DNA of 8,961 nt from an uncultured Clostridia bacterium (GTDB taxonomy: Bacteria; Bacillota; Clostridia; Oscillospirales; Oscillospiraceae): NCBI GenBank assembly GCA_946011705.1, contig CAMGCA010000062.1, forward strand, positions 1 to 8,961, read 5' to 3'. Each line of letters opens with the position of its first letter. The first letter of the stretch is position 1. Below, piece after piece: positions 1 to 7,244 of the stretch. The notes under the pieces are model-generated. The model searched no databases. It was not told the origin of the DNA and worked only from the letters and a program-made list of their open reading frames with translations. Position numbers and translations under genes: made by a program.

Positions 1-2776
1 GTTCAAGGAGATGTGCCTGTCCATCGGCGAGCCGGTCATCCCCTCCGAAATCACCTACTCCATCGAGGAAGCCAAGGCCGCTGCCCTGCGCATCGGCTAC
101 CCCGTGGTGCTGCGGCCCGCCTTTACCCTGGGCGGCACCGGCGGCGGCTTTGCCTATAACGAGGAGGAGCTGGAAGAAATCGGCCTGAACGCCTTCTCCC
201 TGTCTCCCGTCCATCAGGTGCTGGTGGAGAAGTCCGTCAAGGGCTACAAGGAGATCGAGTTCGAGGTCATGCGGGACTCCAATGACCACGCCATCACCAT
301 CTGCGGCATGGAGAACATCGATCCCGTGGGCGTCCACACCGGCGACTCTCTGGTGGTGGCCCCCATTATGACGTTGAGCAAAGAGGATGAGAAGATGCTC
401 AACGACTCCGCCATTAAGATCATCAAGGAACTGAAAATCGAGGGCGGCTGCAATGTCCAGTTTGCGCTGAACCCCAATTCCTCCGAATACTACCTCATCG
501 AGGTCAACCCCCGTGTGTCCCGCTCCTCTGCCCTGGCTTCCAAGGCCTCCGGCTACCCCATCGCCCGGGTCACCGCGAAAATCGCCGTGGGCATGGCCCT
601 GGAGGACATCAAGATTGCCAACACCACCGCCGCCTTTGAGCCGAGCCTTGACTACGTCATCGCCAAGCTGCCCCGGTTCCCCTTCGACAAGTTCGCTTCC
701 GCCTCCAACGAGCTGGGCACCCAGATGAAGGCCACCGGCGAGGTCATGGGCATCGGTGCGAACCTGGAGGAAGCCCTGCTCAAGGGCATCCGCTCTCTGG
801 AAAGCGGTGAGAACCACATTTACCATCCCAAATTCAACGATATGACCGTGGACGAGATGCTGGCGTATATCAGCAAGTTCCGTTCCGACAACATCTTCGC
901 CATCGCCGAGCTGTTCTACCACGGCGTCAGCGTTGAGAAAATCTACGAGCTGACCCAGATCACTCCCTACTTCCTGAACGCCATCAAGAACATCGTGGAC
1001 ATGGAAGAGACTCTGAAGCTCCATGTGGGCGACGCCGAATGGCTGAAAAAGGCCAAGGTCATGGGATTCTCGGACAAGTACATCGCCCGGCTGTGGAAGC
1101 AGACCGAGCTGGATGTGTTCAACGTCCGGAAAGCACACAGCATTTTCCCTGCCTTCCGCATGGTGGATACCTGCCACACCGGGGCCTACATCCCCTATTT
1201 CTACTCCTCCTACACCGGGGAAAACGACTCCCGCCTGACCACCAAGAAGAAAATCGTGGTGCTGGGCGCAGGCCCCATCCGCATCGGTCAGGGCGTGGAA
1301 TTCGACTACTCCACCGTCCACGCCGTCATGACCATCCGCAAGGCCGGTTACGAGGCCATCATCATCAACAACAACCCCGAGACGGTTTCCACCGACTACA
1401 CCACCGCCGACAAGCTGTACTTTGAGCCCCTGACCCCCGAGGATGTGATGAACATCATCGAGTTTGAAAAGCCCGAGGGCGTCATCGCCTCTCTGGGCGG
1501 TCAGACCGCCATCAACCTGGCCCAGCCCCTGCACGACCGGGGCGTGAAGATCATCGGCACCGACTGTGCCGCCATCGACCGGGCCGAGGACCGCAACGAG
1601 TTTGAAAAGCTGCTGAACGAACTGAACATTCCCCGGGCCAAGGGCAAGGCCGTGACGAAGATTGAGGACGGCATTGCCGCCGCGGCGGAAATCGGCTATC
1701 CCGTGCTGGTGCGCCCCTCCTTCGTGCTGGGCGGCCGGGCTATGCAGATTGTCGCCAACGAGCGCCAGCTGCGCCACTACCTGAAAAACGCCGTGCAGAT
1801 CGATGAGGACAAGCCTGTATTGGTTGATAAGTACATTCAGGGCAAAGAAGTGGAAATTGACGCCATCTGCGACGGACGGGATGTGTTCGTCCCCGGCATC
1901 ATGGAGCTGGTGGAGCGCACCGGCGTCCACTCCGGCGACTCCATCTCCGTCTATCCCCCCTTCTCCATCTCCGACAAGGTCAAGGGGATTATTCTCCAGT
2001 ACGCCAAGAAGCTGGGCCTCGGCATCGGTATCGTGGGCCTGTTCAATATCCAGTTCATCGTGGACAAGGACGACAACGTCTACATCATCGAGGTCAACCC
2101 CCGTTCTTCCCGCACCGTTCCCTTCCTGTCTAAGGCTACCGGCTACTCTCTGGCGGACATCGCCACCGAGGTCATTCTGGGCAAGAGTCTGAAAGAGCAG
2201 GGCTTCTTCGACATTTATCCCGCCGAGAAGGAGCGGTGGTACGTCAAGGCCCCCGTGTTCTCCTTCAACAAGATTCGCGGTCTGGACGCCTACCTGTCCC
2301 CGGAGATGAAGTCCACCGGTGAGGCCATCGGCTACGACAAGACCATGACCCGGGCCCTGTACAAGGCTCTGCAGGCCTCCGGCATGAAGCTGCAGAACTA
2401 CGGCACCGTGCTGTGCACCATTGCCGACAAGGACAAGGAGGAGGCCCTGCCTCTGATCCGCCGGTTCTACCAGCTGGGCTTCAACATTGAGGCCACCTCC
2501 GGCACCGCCGCCTTCCTGAAGCAGAACGGCATCCGCACCCACGCTCTCGCCAAGATCAGCGACGGCAGCGATGAAATTCCCAACGCCCTGCGGCAGGGCC
2601 ACATCGCCTATGTCATCAACACCCGTGACCCCGGTGCCAACGAAAACGACGGCATCAAGATCCGCCAGATCGCGACCGAGCATAACGTGACCTTGTTCAC
2701 GGCCCTTGACACCATCAAGGTCCTGCTGGATGTATTGGAGGAGACCACCCTGACCATTTCCACCATCGATGCTTGA
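1..2776 (+). CDS. carB: Carbamoyl-phosphate synthase large subunit, 5'-truncated by window edge
   Basis: CarB uses ammonia delivered by the CarA glutaminase, bicarbonate and two ATP to make carbamoyl phosphate for pyrimidines and arginine. The reading frame is open to the window edge (first full codon at 2). The Met codon at 11 is internal, because roughly 135-140 N-terminal residues seen in the ~1,073-residue E. coli protein are missing. Visible in order are: the rest of the first ATP-grasp domain (RPAFTLGGTGGG near 113-148, EVNPRVSRSSALASKA near 500-545); the oligomerisation region (about 780-1245); the second ATP-grasp half, opening with VLGAGPIRIGQG near 1256 and containing RPSFVLGGRAM near 1713 and EVNPRSSRTVPF near 2090; and a C-terminal MGS-like allosteric domain from about 2400. 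That last domain keeps the TxGT (2495-2506), Lys and IN-T residues that line the UMP site in E. coli, so pyrimidine feedback is plausible. The stop is TGA at 2774. Identification is by family motifs; there is no sign of a frameshift. Confidence 0.97.
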   Translation, partial: FKEMCLSIGEPVIPSEITYSIEEAKAAALRIGYPVVLRPAFTLGGTGGGFAYNEEELEEIGLNAFSLSPVHQVLVEKSVKGYKEIEFEVMRDSNDHAITICGMENIDPVGVHTGDSLVVAPIMTLSKEDEKMLNDSAIKIIKELKIEGGCNVQFALNPNSSEYYLIEVNPRVSRSSALASKASGYPIARVTAKIAVGMALEDIKIANTTAAFEPSLDYVIAKLPRFPFDKFASASNELGTQMKATGEVMGIGANLEEALLKGIRSLESGENHIYHPKFNDMTVDEMLAYISKFRSDNIFAIAELFYHGVSVEKIYELTQITPYFLNAIKNIVDMEETLKLHVGDAEWLKKAKVMGFSDKYIARLWKQTELDVFNVRKAHSIFPAFRMVDTCHTGAYIPYFYSSYTGENDSRLTTKKKIVVLGAGPIRIGQGVEFDYSTVHAVMTIRKAGYEAIIINNNPETVSTDYTTADKLYFEPLTPEDVMNIIEFEKPEGVIASLGGQTAINLAQPLHDRGVKIIGTDCAAIDRAEDRNEFEKLLNELNIPRAKGKAVTKIEDGIAAAAEIGYPVLVRPSFVLGGRAMQIVANERQLRHYLKNAVQIDEDKPVLVDKYIQGKEVEIDAICDGRDVFVPGIMELVERTGVHSGDSISVYPPFSISDKVKGIILQYAKKLGLGIGIVGLFNIQFIVDKDDNVYIIEVNPRSSRTVPFLSKATGYSLADIATEVILGKSLKEQGFFDIYPAEKERWYVKAPVFSFNKIRGLDAYLSPEMKSTGEAIGYDKTMTRALYKALQASGMKLQNYGTVLCTIADKDKEEALPLIRRFYQLGFNIEATSGTAAFLKQNGIRTHALAKISDGSDEIPNALRQGHIAYVINTRDPGANENDGIKIRQIATEHNVTLFTALDTIKVLLDVLEETTLTISTIDA

Positions 2777-2787
2777 GATAAAACCTT

Positions 2788-2807
2788 CCTTCCCCACAGG
2801 GGGAAGG
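2788..2807. repeat. Outer hairpin, left copy
   Basis: This is a perfect 8-bp stem: CCTTCCCC (2788-2795), loop ACAG, GGGGAAGG (2800-2807). It starts 11 nt after the carB stop codon. A near-identical unit lies at 2982-3003 at the other end of the palindromic element. No T-run follows it, so it is not a canonical terminator. It may help form a 3' end or protect carB mRNA, but that is inference. Confidence 0.7.
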
Positions 2808-2825
2808 TGAGACTGTCAAAAAACC

Positions 2826-2961
2826 ATGTCATTGCGAACCAGTGCGCACACTGGTGTGGCAATCCGTTCTCCCAATGTTGCGTTTCATCGATTACATGGA
2901 AATAAACAGAACTTTTAGGGGAACGGATTCCCACGGTCGCTTCGCTCCCTCGGAATGACAT
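2826..2961. repeat. Core inverted repeat with internal hairpin
   Basis: The left arm (2826-2873) and right arm (2918-2961) are imperfect reverse complements. The match is strongest at both ends of the arms (ATGTCATT with AATGACAT, AATCCGTTC with GAACGGATT) and weaker in the middle. The left arm has its own perfect 7-bp hairpin, ACCAGTG-CGCA-CACTGGT (2838-2855). A T5 run (2966-2970) follows on the plus strand, and a T6 run (complement of 2818-2823) follows on the minus strand. The core could therefore act as a weak terminator in either direction. Confidence 0.75.
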
Positions 2962-2981
2962 ACGCTTTTTCGACACACTGG

Positions 2982-3003
2982 CTTTCCCCCACAGGGGGGA
3001 AGG
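2982..3003. repeat. Outer hairpin, right copy
   Basis: The stem is CTTTCCCCC (2982-2990) with GGGGGAAGG (2995-3003) around loop ACAG, with one G-T pair. It is a second copy of the hairpin at 2788-2807 and ends 11 nt before the AGGAGG ribosome binding site of pyrK (3015-3020). Its position means it could influence access to the pyrK start, although the Shine-Dalgarno sequence is not itself part of the stem. Confidence 0.7.
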
Positions 3004-3024
3004 TTCAGAGCAACAGGAGGAACC

Positions 3025-3759
3025 ATGAAACAAAGCATTTTCACCATCCTGAGCAACACTGCGCTGACGGACAGCGTGTATAAAATGGTGCTGTCCGGCG
3101 ATACCTCCGCCATCACCGCCCCGGGACAGTTTGTGAATATCCAGCTGGATGGCTTGTTCCTGCGCCGCCCCATTTCCGTCTGCGACTATGACGGAGAAAC
3201 CTTGACCATTATCTACAAGGTAGTGGGCAAGGGCACGGAAGCTATGAGCGCCATGATTCCCGGCGAAAGCTTAGACATTCTCACCGGCCTTGGCAACGGC
3301 TACGACCTGTCCATCACCGGGCAGCACCCCGTGCTGCTGGGCGGCGGTGTCGGCGTGCCGCCCATGTACCGTCTGGCGAAGGAACTGATTGCCCAGGGTA
3401 AAAAAGTTGCCGTGATTCTGGGCTTCAATACCAAAAGCGAAATTTTCTACGAGGACGAATTCCGTGCACTGGGCTGTGATGTGACCGTTACCACCGTGGA
3501 CGGAAGCTACGGCAAAAAGGGCTTTGTTACCGATGCCCTGCCGGAAGGATACACCCACTTCTGCTGCTGCGGCCCCGAGCCTATGCTGAAAGCGGTCTAC
3601 CGGGCAACCAACACCTCCGGCCAGATGAGCTTTGAGGAGCGGATGGGCTGCGGCTTCGGCGCCTGCATGGGCTGCTCCTGCAAGACCCTGACGGGTAATA
3701 AGCGCATCTGCAAGGACGGCCCCGTGATGAAGAAGGAGGAGATTTTATGGGAAGCCTGA
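3025..3759 (+). CDS. pyrK: Dihydroorotate dehydrogenase B, electron-transfer subunit
   Basis: PyrK (244 aa) carries FAD and a [2Fe-2S] cluster. It passes electrons from the FMN of PyrD to NAD+, forming a cytoplasmic PyrD2-PyrK2 enzyme. The N-terminal half is a ferredoxin-reductase-like FAD domain with the RRPISV flavin motif at residues 47-52. It is followed by a nucleotide-binding fold with GGGVGVPPM at 106-114 and a CGPEPML-like segment near 182-188. The C-terminal cluster cysteines are C209, C214, C217 and C229, in the PyrK pattern CX4CX2C...C; C219 is an extra cysteine. The start at 3025 is set by AGGAGG at 3015-3020, 4 nt upstream. The 3' end overlaps pyrD by 13 nt, as expected for two subunits of one complex. 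Close relatives such as sulfide dehydrogenase or NfnA-type subunits share this fold, but the pyrD neighbour settles the assignment. Confidence 0.96.
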   Translation: MKQSIFTILSNTALTDSVYKMVLSGDTSAITAPGQFVNIQLDGLFLRRPISVCDYDGETLTIIYKVVGKGTEAMSAMIPGESLDILTGLGNGYDLSITGQHPVLLGGGVGVPPMYRLAKELIAQGKKVAVILGFNTKSEIFYEDEFRALGCDVTVTTVDGSYGKKGFVTDALPEGYTHFCCCGPEPMLKAVYRATNTSGQMSFEERMGCGFGACMGCSCKTLTGNKRICKDGPVMKKEEILWEA

Positions 3760-4664
3760 GCGTCAACCTCTGCGGCATTGAACTAAGTAACCCCGTAATC
3801 CCTGCCTCCGGCACCTTCGGCTACGGCTACGAATATGCCGAACTTTATGATATCAATGAGCTGGGTACTTTTTCCTTCAAAGGCACCACGAAGGATGCCC
3901 GGTTCGGAAATCCCACCCCCCGGATTGCCGAGTGTACCGCCGGTATGATCAACGCCGTGGGTTTGCAGAATCCCGGCGTGGAAAAGGTCATTTCCGAGGA
4001 ACTGCCAAAGCTGAAACAGTGCTTCCATAAGCCAGTCATGGCAAATGTCTCCGGCTTTAGCGTGGAGGATTACGCCTACACCTGCGAAAAGCTGGACAAG
4101 GAAGAACAGGTGGGCTGGCTGGAGGTCAATGTCAGCTGTCCCAACGTTCACGGCGGCGGCATGAGCTTCGGCACCCAGCCGGAAGCGGCTGCGGAAGTGA
4201 CCAGAGCGGTTAAAGCCGTCACCAAAAAGCCCGTGATCATCAAGCTTTCTCCCAATGTCACCGACATTGTCTCCATCGCCACGGCCTGCGAGGAGGCGGG
4301 AGCCGACGGCATCAGCCTGATCAACACCATGCTTGGTATGCGCATCAACCTGCGCACCCGCAAGCCTATCATCGCCAACACCATGGGCGGCTTCTCCGGC
4401 CCCGCCATCTTCCCGGTGGCGCTGCGGATGGTGTATCAGGTGGCCAACGCCGTGAAGGTGCCCGTCATCGGCATGGGCGGCGTGTCCAGCGCGGAAGATG
4501 TGATTGAAATGATGCTGGCGGGCGCGACTGCTGTAGAGGTAGGCGCGGCGAACCTCGTAAACCCCTTCATCTGCCGGGACATCATCCGGGATTTGCCGGA
4601 TACCATGAAGAAATACAGAATTGAAAATCTGAAAGATATTATAGGAGGCGCACACAATGGGTAA
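3747..4664 (+). CDS. pyrD: Dihydroorotate dehydrogenase, class 1B catalytic subunit
   Basis: PyrD (305 aa) oxidises dihydroorotate to orotate on FMN and hands the electrons to PyrK. It is a single TIM barrel without an N-terminal membrane segment, so it is cytoplasmic and of class 1. Residues that can be seen are FKGTT at 44-48 (FMN/substrate lysine K46), MINAVGLQNPG at 67-77, NVSCPNV at 128-134 with the class 1 catalytic base C131, IKLSPN at 165-170, GGFSGPA at 214-220, and GMGGVS at 242-247 (FMN phosphate). A catalytic cysteine, in place of the serine of class 2, together with the adjacent pyrK indicates class 1B, the NAD+-linked type. The start at 3747 follows AAGGAGG (3733-3739) located inside pyrK. 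The gene overlaps pyrK by 13 nt and pyrF by 8 nt, suggesting coupled translation. Confidence 0.97.
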   Translation: MGSLSVNLCGIELSNPVIPASGTFGYGYEYAELYDINELGTFSFKGTTKDARFGNPTPRIAECTAGMINAVGLQNPGVEKVISEELPKLKQCFHKPVMANVSGFSVEDYAYTCEKLDKEEQVGWLEVNVSCPNVHGGGMSFGTQPEAAAEVTRAVKAVTKKPVIIKLSPNVTDIVSIATACEEAGADGISLINTMLGMRINLRTRKPIIANTMGGFSGPAIFPVALRMVYQVANAVKVPVIGMGGVSSAEDVIEMMLAGATAVEVGAANLVNPFICRDIIRDLPDTMKKYRIENLKDIIGGAHNG

Positions 4665-5355
4665 GGACGTTATCGTAGCCTGCGACTTTTCCTCTGCCGA
4701 GGCAACCTTCACGTTTTTGGACAAGTTCACCGGGCGCAAGCCCTTCGTCAAGATCGGCATGGAGCTGTACTATGCCGAAGGCCCCAGCATCGTCCGGGAA
4801 ATCAAGGCCCGGGGGCACAAGATTTTTCTTGACCTGAAGCTCCACGACATTCCCAACACCGTGAAGAAGGCCATGGCGGTGCTGAGCAATCTGGATGTGG
4901 ACATCACCAACCTCCACGCCGCCGGAACCACCGCCATGATGCAGGCCGCTTTGGAGGGCCTGACCCGTCCCGACGGCACCCGACCCCTGCTGATTGCCGT
5001 GACCCAGCTGACCTCCACCGATCAGGAGGCCATGGAGCGGGATCTGATGATCCACGCCCCCATCGATGAAGTCGTGATGCACTACGCCGAAACCGCGAAA
5101 AACGCCGGTCTGGACGGCATCGTGTGCTCCCCCCTGGAGGCGGGCAAGGTTCACGACCGCTGCGGCAAGAGCTTCCTGACGGTCACCCCCGGCGTTCGCT
5201 TTGCGGACGGGGACGTGGGCGACCAGAAGCGGGTCATGACCCCCGCCGCCGCCAAGGCCATCGGCTCCGACTACATCGTGGTGGGCCGTCCCATCACCGC
5301 CGCCGCCGACCCCGTGGCCGCTTATGAGCGGTGCATTGCCGAATTCTGCGACTAA
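4657..5355 (+). CDS. pyrF: Orotidine 5'-phosphate decarboxylase
   Basis: PyrF (232 aa) decarboxylates OMP to UMP, the last step of the pathway, without a cofactor. The group I signature is clear: K32 in FVKIGMEL, then DLKLHDIPNT at 59-68, giving the catalytic Lys/Asp/Lys/Asp set K32, D59, K61, D64. Later come TPGVR at 177-181 and VGRPI at 209-213, where R211 is expected to hold the phosphate. The length is normal for the bacterial enzyme. Translation starts at 4657 behind AGGAGG (4643-4648), 8 nt upstream and inside the end of pyrD. A 114-nt gap follows before pyrE. Confidence 0.97.
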   Translation: MGKDVIVACDFSSAEATFTFLDKFTGRKPFVKIGMELYYAEGPSIVREIKARGHKIFLDLKLHDIPNTVKKAMAVLSNLDVDITNLHAAGTTAMMQAALEGLTRPDGTRPLLIAVTQLTSTDQEAMERDLMIHAPIDEVVMHYAETAKNAGLDGIVCSPLEAGKVHDRCGKSFLTVTPGVRFADGDVGDQKRVMTPAAAKAIGSDYIVVGRPITAAADPVAAYERCIAEFCD

Positions 5356-5469
5356 GCGGGCTGTGCCCGCCGACAATGCGTGACAGGGCGGATGTGTAGT
5401 CGTTACACCATTGGGTGGTGCTCGATTCGTTACCGTTCTGTATGAATAAAGATATAAGGAGATAGAACT
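5356..5469. other. pyrF-pyrE spacer with short hairpins
   Basis: This is the second gap inside the operon. It begins right after the pyrF stop with a perfect 6-bp hairpin, GCGGGC-TGT-GCCCGC (5356-5370), which has no T-run. Further on are two short stems that cannot form together: GTGTA/TACAC (5394-5398 with 5404-5408) and CACCA/TGGTG (5406-5410 with 5416-5420). The sequence CGTTAC occurs twice (5401-5406 and 5428-5433). The end carries the pyrE ribosome binding site AAGGAG (5456-5461). No PyrR-type attenuator or convincing promoter was recognised. It may be a degenerate intergenic repeat, but this is a guess. Confidence 0.4.
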
Positions 5470-6126
5470 ATGGAAGCCTACAAGCGCGAGTTTATTCAGT
5501 TTCTGGAAAAGGCCGGTGTTCTGAGATTTGGCGACTTCACCGCCAAGTCCGGCAGAAAGATTCCCTACTTCATCAATGCCGGTGACATCAAAACCGGCGA
5601 GCAGGTAGCCACCCTGGGCGAGTTCTATGCCCGTGCCTATCAGGAAAAGCTGGGCAAGAAGCAGGCCGTTCTCTATGGCCCGGCCTACAAGGGCATTTCC
5701 ATTGCCGTGTCCGCTGCGGTGGCTCTGAGCAAGGACGGTCTGAATGTGCCCTTCTTCTTTAACCGCAAGGAAGCCAAGGATCACGGCGAGGGCGGCGTGT
5801 TCGTGGGCTATGTACCTCAGCCCGGTGAGGAAGTGGTCATCATGGAGGATGTGATCACCGCCGGCACCGCCATCCGGGAGAGCATGGCCATTCTCGGCCA
5901 CTTGGAGGGCGTAAAAGTCGCCGCCACCTTCATCATGGTGGACCGCAAGGAGCGGGGCAAGGGAACGAAGCTTGCCATGCAGGAGGTTGAGGACGAGTTC
6001 GGCTTCCCCGTGTACTCCGTGGTGGATGTGTATGACATCATCGAGTATCTGGAAGAAGACCCCGCCAACGCCGAGAACGTGACCCGGATTAAGAATTATC
6101 TGGCCGTGAATGGAGCGAACGTATGA
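5470..6126 (+). CDS. pyrE: Orotate phosphoribosyltransferase
   Basis: PyrE (218 aa) couples orotate to PRPP to give OMP and acts as a dimer in the cytoplasm. It matches the E. coli/yeast-type enzyme closely: [15 protein letters not shown] at 20-34 (orotate-binding region), GPAYKGI at 70-76, the flexible catalytic loop [13 protein letters not shown] at 97-109 (K99 or K100, K103, H105), and the PRPP motif [10 protein letters not shown] at 125-134. The start at 5470 has AAGGAG 8 nt upstream. The last codons overlap the pyrB start in an ATGA tetranucleotide (6123-6126). The loop sequence is nearly the enterobacterial one, which is notable beside a Gram-positive-type PyrK/PyrD pair. Confidence 0.97.
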   Translation: MEAYKREFIQFLEKAGVLRFGDFTAKSGRKIPYFINAGDIKTGEQVATLGEFYARAYQEKLGKKQAVLYGPAYKGISIAVSAAVALSKDGLNVPFFFNRKEAKDHGEGGVFVGYVPQPGEEVVIMEDVITAGTAIRESMAILGHLEGVKVAATFIMVDRKERGKGTKLAMQEVEDEFGFPVYSVVDVYDIIEYLEEDPANAENVTRIKNYLAVNGANV

Positions 6127-7205
6127 GAAGTCTGAACAGCATCCTGGAACTGAGCGTTAACGAGCTGGACGAGCTGATCGCCACCGCCAAGGACATCATT
6201 GCCCATCCCGAAGCCTACTGGGACAGATGCGCCCACAAGAAGCTGGCGACATTGTTCTTCGAGCCTTCCACCCGCACCCGGCTGAGCTTCGAGGCCGCCA
6301 TGCTGGAGCTGGGCGGCACGGTGCTGGGCTTCAGCGAGGCCGGTTCCTCCTCCGCCGCCAAGGGCGAGAGCGTCTCTGACACCGCCCGGATGGTCAGCTG
6401 CTACGCCGACATCATCGCCATGCGCCACCCCAAGGAGGGCGCGCCCTACGTTGCCTCCCGAGCGGCCAGCATCCCCGTCATCAACGCCGGTGACGGCGGC
6501 CACAATCATCCCACCCAGACCCTAGCCGACATTCTGACCATCTCTCGGGAGTTGGGGAGGCTTGACAATCTGACCATCGGCGTCTGCGGCGACCTGAAAT
6601 ACGGCCGCACGGTGCATTCCCTGATTGAGGCCATGAGCCGCTATGAGGGCATCAAATTTGTTCTGATTTCCCCGGCGGAATTGAAGATTCCCGGCTTTAT
6701 CCGCTACAATGTGTTTGAAAACAAGGGCATTCCTTACACCGAGACTACCTCTCTGGAAGAAGCCATGCCGGAGCTTGACGTACTGTACATGACGAGAATC
6801 CAGCGGGAGCGGTTCGACGATCCCTGGGAGTACGAGCGGCTGAAGGACAGCTATGTGCTGGACGTGGAGAAGATGAAGCTGGCGAAGGAGCAGATGTGCG
6901 TCCTGCACCCCCTGCCCCGGGTCAACGAGATCAGCGTAAAGGTGGACGACGACCCCCGTGCCGCCTACTTCCGTCAGGCCCTGAACGGTAAGTATATGCG
7001 TATGGCCCTGATTCTGAAGCTTCTGGACGAGGCAAAGCGGAATCCTGAGAAGGAAGCCATTGATACCACAGAACTGGAATACGATCGGGTCTGCCACAAC
7101 CCCAAGTGCATCTCCCAGACGGAGCAGGAGCTGCCCCAGATTTTCCGCTGCACCGACAAGGCCGCGGATATCCACCGCTGCATCTACTGCGAACAGCGTG
7201 CATAA
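6123..7205 (+). CDS. pyrB: Aspartate carbamoyltransferase with C-terminal PyrI-like zinc domain
   Basis: The protein (360 aa) condenses carbamoyl phosphate and aspartate. Residues 1 to about 308 are a full catalytic chain: PSTRTR at 48-53, K80 in the mobile loop, MRHP at 100-103, HNHPTQT at 127-133, GDLKYGRT at 156-163, YMTRIQRER at 222-230 and HPLPR at 262-266. These track the E. coli chain closely. A linker (about 305-317) leads to a 43-residue extension with C324, C329, C353 and C356, spaced CX4CX23CX2C. E. coli PyrI has the same spacing at C109, C114, C138, C141, and NPKCIS here parallels its NSNCIS. The extension stops four residues after the last cysteine, shorter than PyrI, and the nucleotide-binding domain is absent. 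Zinc binding and a role at trimer contacts are inferred. The start overlaps pyrE by 4 nt, with GGAG at 6112-6115. A terminator follows. Confidence 0.95.
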   Translation: MRSLNSILELSVNELDELIATAKDIIAHPEAYWDRCAHKKLATLFFEPSTRTRLSFEAAMLELGGTVLGFSEAGSSSAAKGESVSDTARMVSCYADIIAMRHPKEGAPYVASRAASIPVINAGDGGHNHPTQTLADILTISRELGRLDNLTIGVCGDLKYGRTVHSLIEAMSRYEGIKFVLISPAELKIPGFIRYNVFENKGIPYTETTSLEEAMPELDVLYMTRIQRERFDDPWEYERLKDSYVLDVEKMKLAKEQMCVLHPLPRVNEISVKVDDDPRAAYFRQALNGKYMRMALILKLLDEAKRNPEKEAIDTTELEYDRVCHNPKCISQTEQELPQIFRCTDKAADIHRCIYCEQRA

Positions 7206-7214
7206 ACGAAAATG

Positions 7215-7242
7215 AGCCGCCCGTTTGGGCGGCTTATATTTG
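7215..7242. terminator. Rho-independent terminator, probably bidirectional
   Basis: A perfect 8-bp stem, AGCCGCCC (7215-7222), loop GTTT, GGGCGGCT (7227-7234), is followed by the T-rich stretch TATATTTGT on the plus strand. On the minus strand the same hairpin is followed by CATTTTCGTTT. It lies between the pyrB stop and the end of the convergent FliB-like gene, so it can end both transcripts. Confidence 0.88.
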
Positions 7243-7244
7243 TA

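Larger units (their letters stand above)
2788..3003. repeat. Nested palindromic intergenic repeat (MITE/REP-like) between carB and pyrK
   Basis: Almost the whole 248-nt carB-pyrK gap is an imperfect inverted repeat. Reading inward from both ends there is a C-rich/G-rich hairpin, a TGTC-A6 / T5-cGACA pair (2814-2823 with 2966-2975), an ATGTCATT / AATGACAT pair (2826-2833 with 2954-2961), and an AATCCGTTC / GAACGGATT pair (2861-2869 with 2921-2929) around a central spacer of about 44 nt. The arms opening with GTCATTGCGA and closing with TCGGAATGACA resemble palindromic repeats scattered between genes in many bacterial genomes; this is recalled from general pattern knowledge and was not searched. 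The element carries no gene. Short open frames crossing it on the minus strand are best regarded as spurious. Because it lies inside the operon it should be transcribed with it and fold into a long hairpin. Confidence 0.8.

Noticed and set aside
2777..3024. CRISPR, tRNA or PyrR-type attenuator in the carB-pyrK gap
   Set aside because: There are no regularly spaced direct repeats, no cloverleaf, and no recognisable PyrR-binding loop; inverted symmetry explains the region.
2608..3173. Minus-strand open frames across the carB-pyrK spacer
   Set aside because: They are the translation of the palindromic repeat plus antisense of flanking genes, a common source of spurious gene calls.
3783..4760. 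Minus-strand open frame of 325 codons opposite pyrD
   Set aside because: It is antisense to a gene with all class 1B motifs, and its composition (His, Gly, Asp) is typical of a shadow frame.
5356..5370. Terminator after pyrF
   Set aside because: The hairpin is perfect but short and is followed by mixed sequence without a T-run, so it was kept only as part of the spacer.
5431..5461. Possible promoter TTACCG-17-TATAAG before pyrE
   Set aside because: The -10 box would overlap the ribosome binding site and place the transcript start at or after it, so it cannot drive normal pyrE translation.
4639..5901. Minus-strand open frame of 420 codons opposite pyrF and pyrE
   Set aside because: It is rich in Gly, His and Ala as expected from antisense reading of GC-rich genes, shows no family motif, and lies opposite two unmistakable genes.
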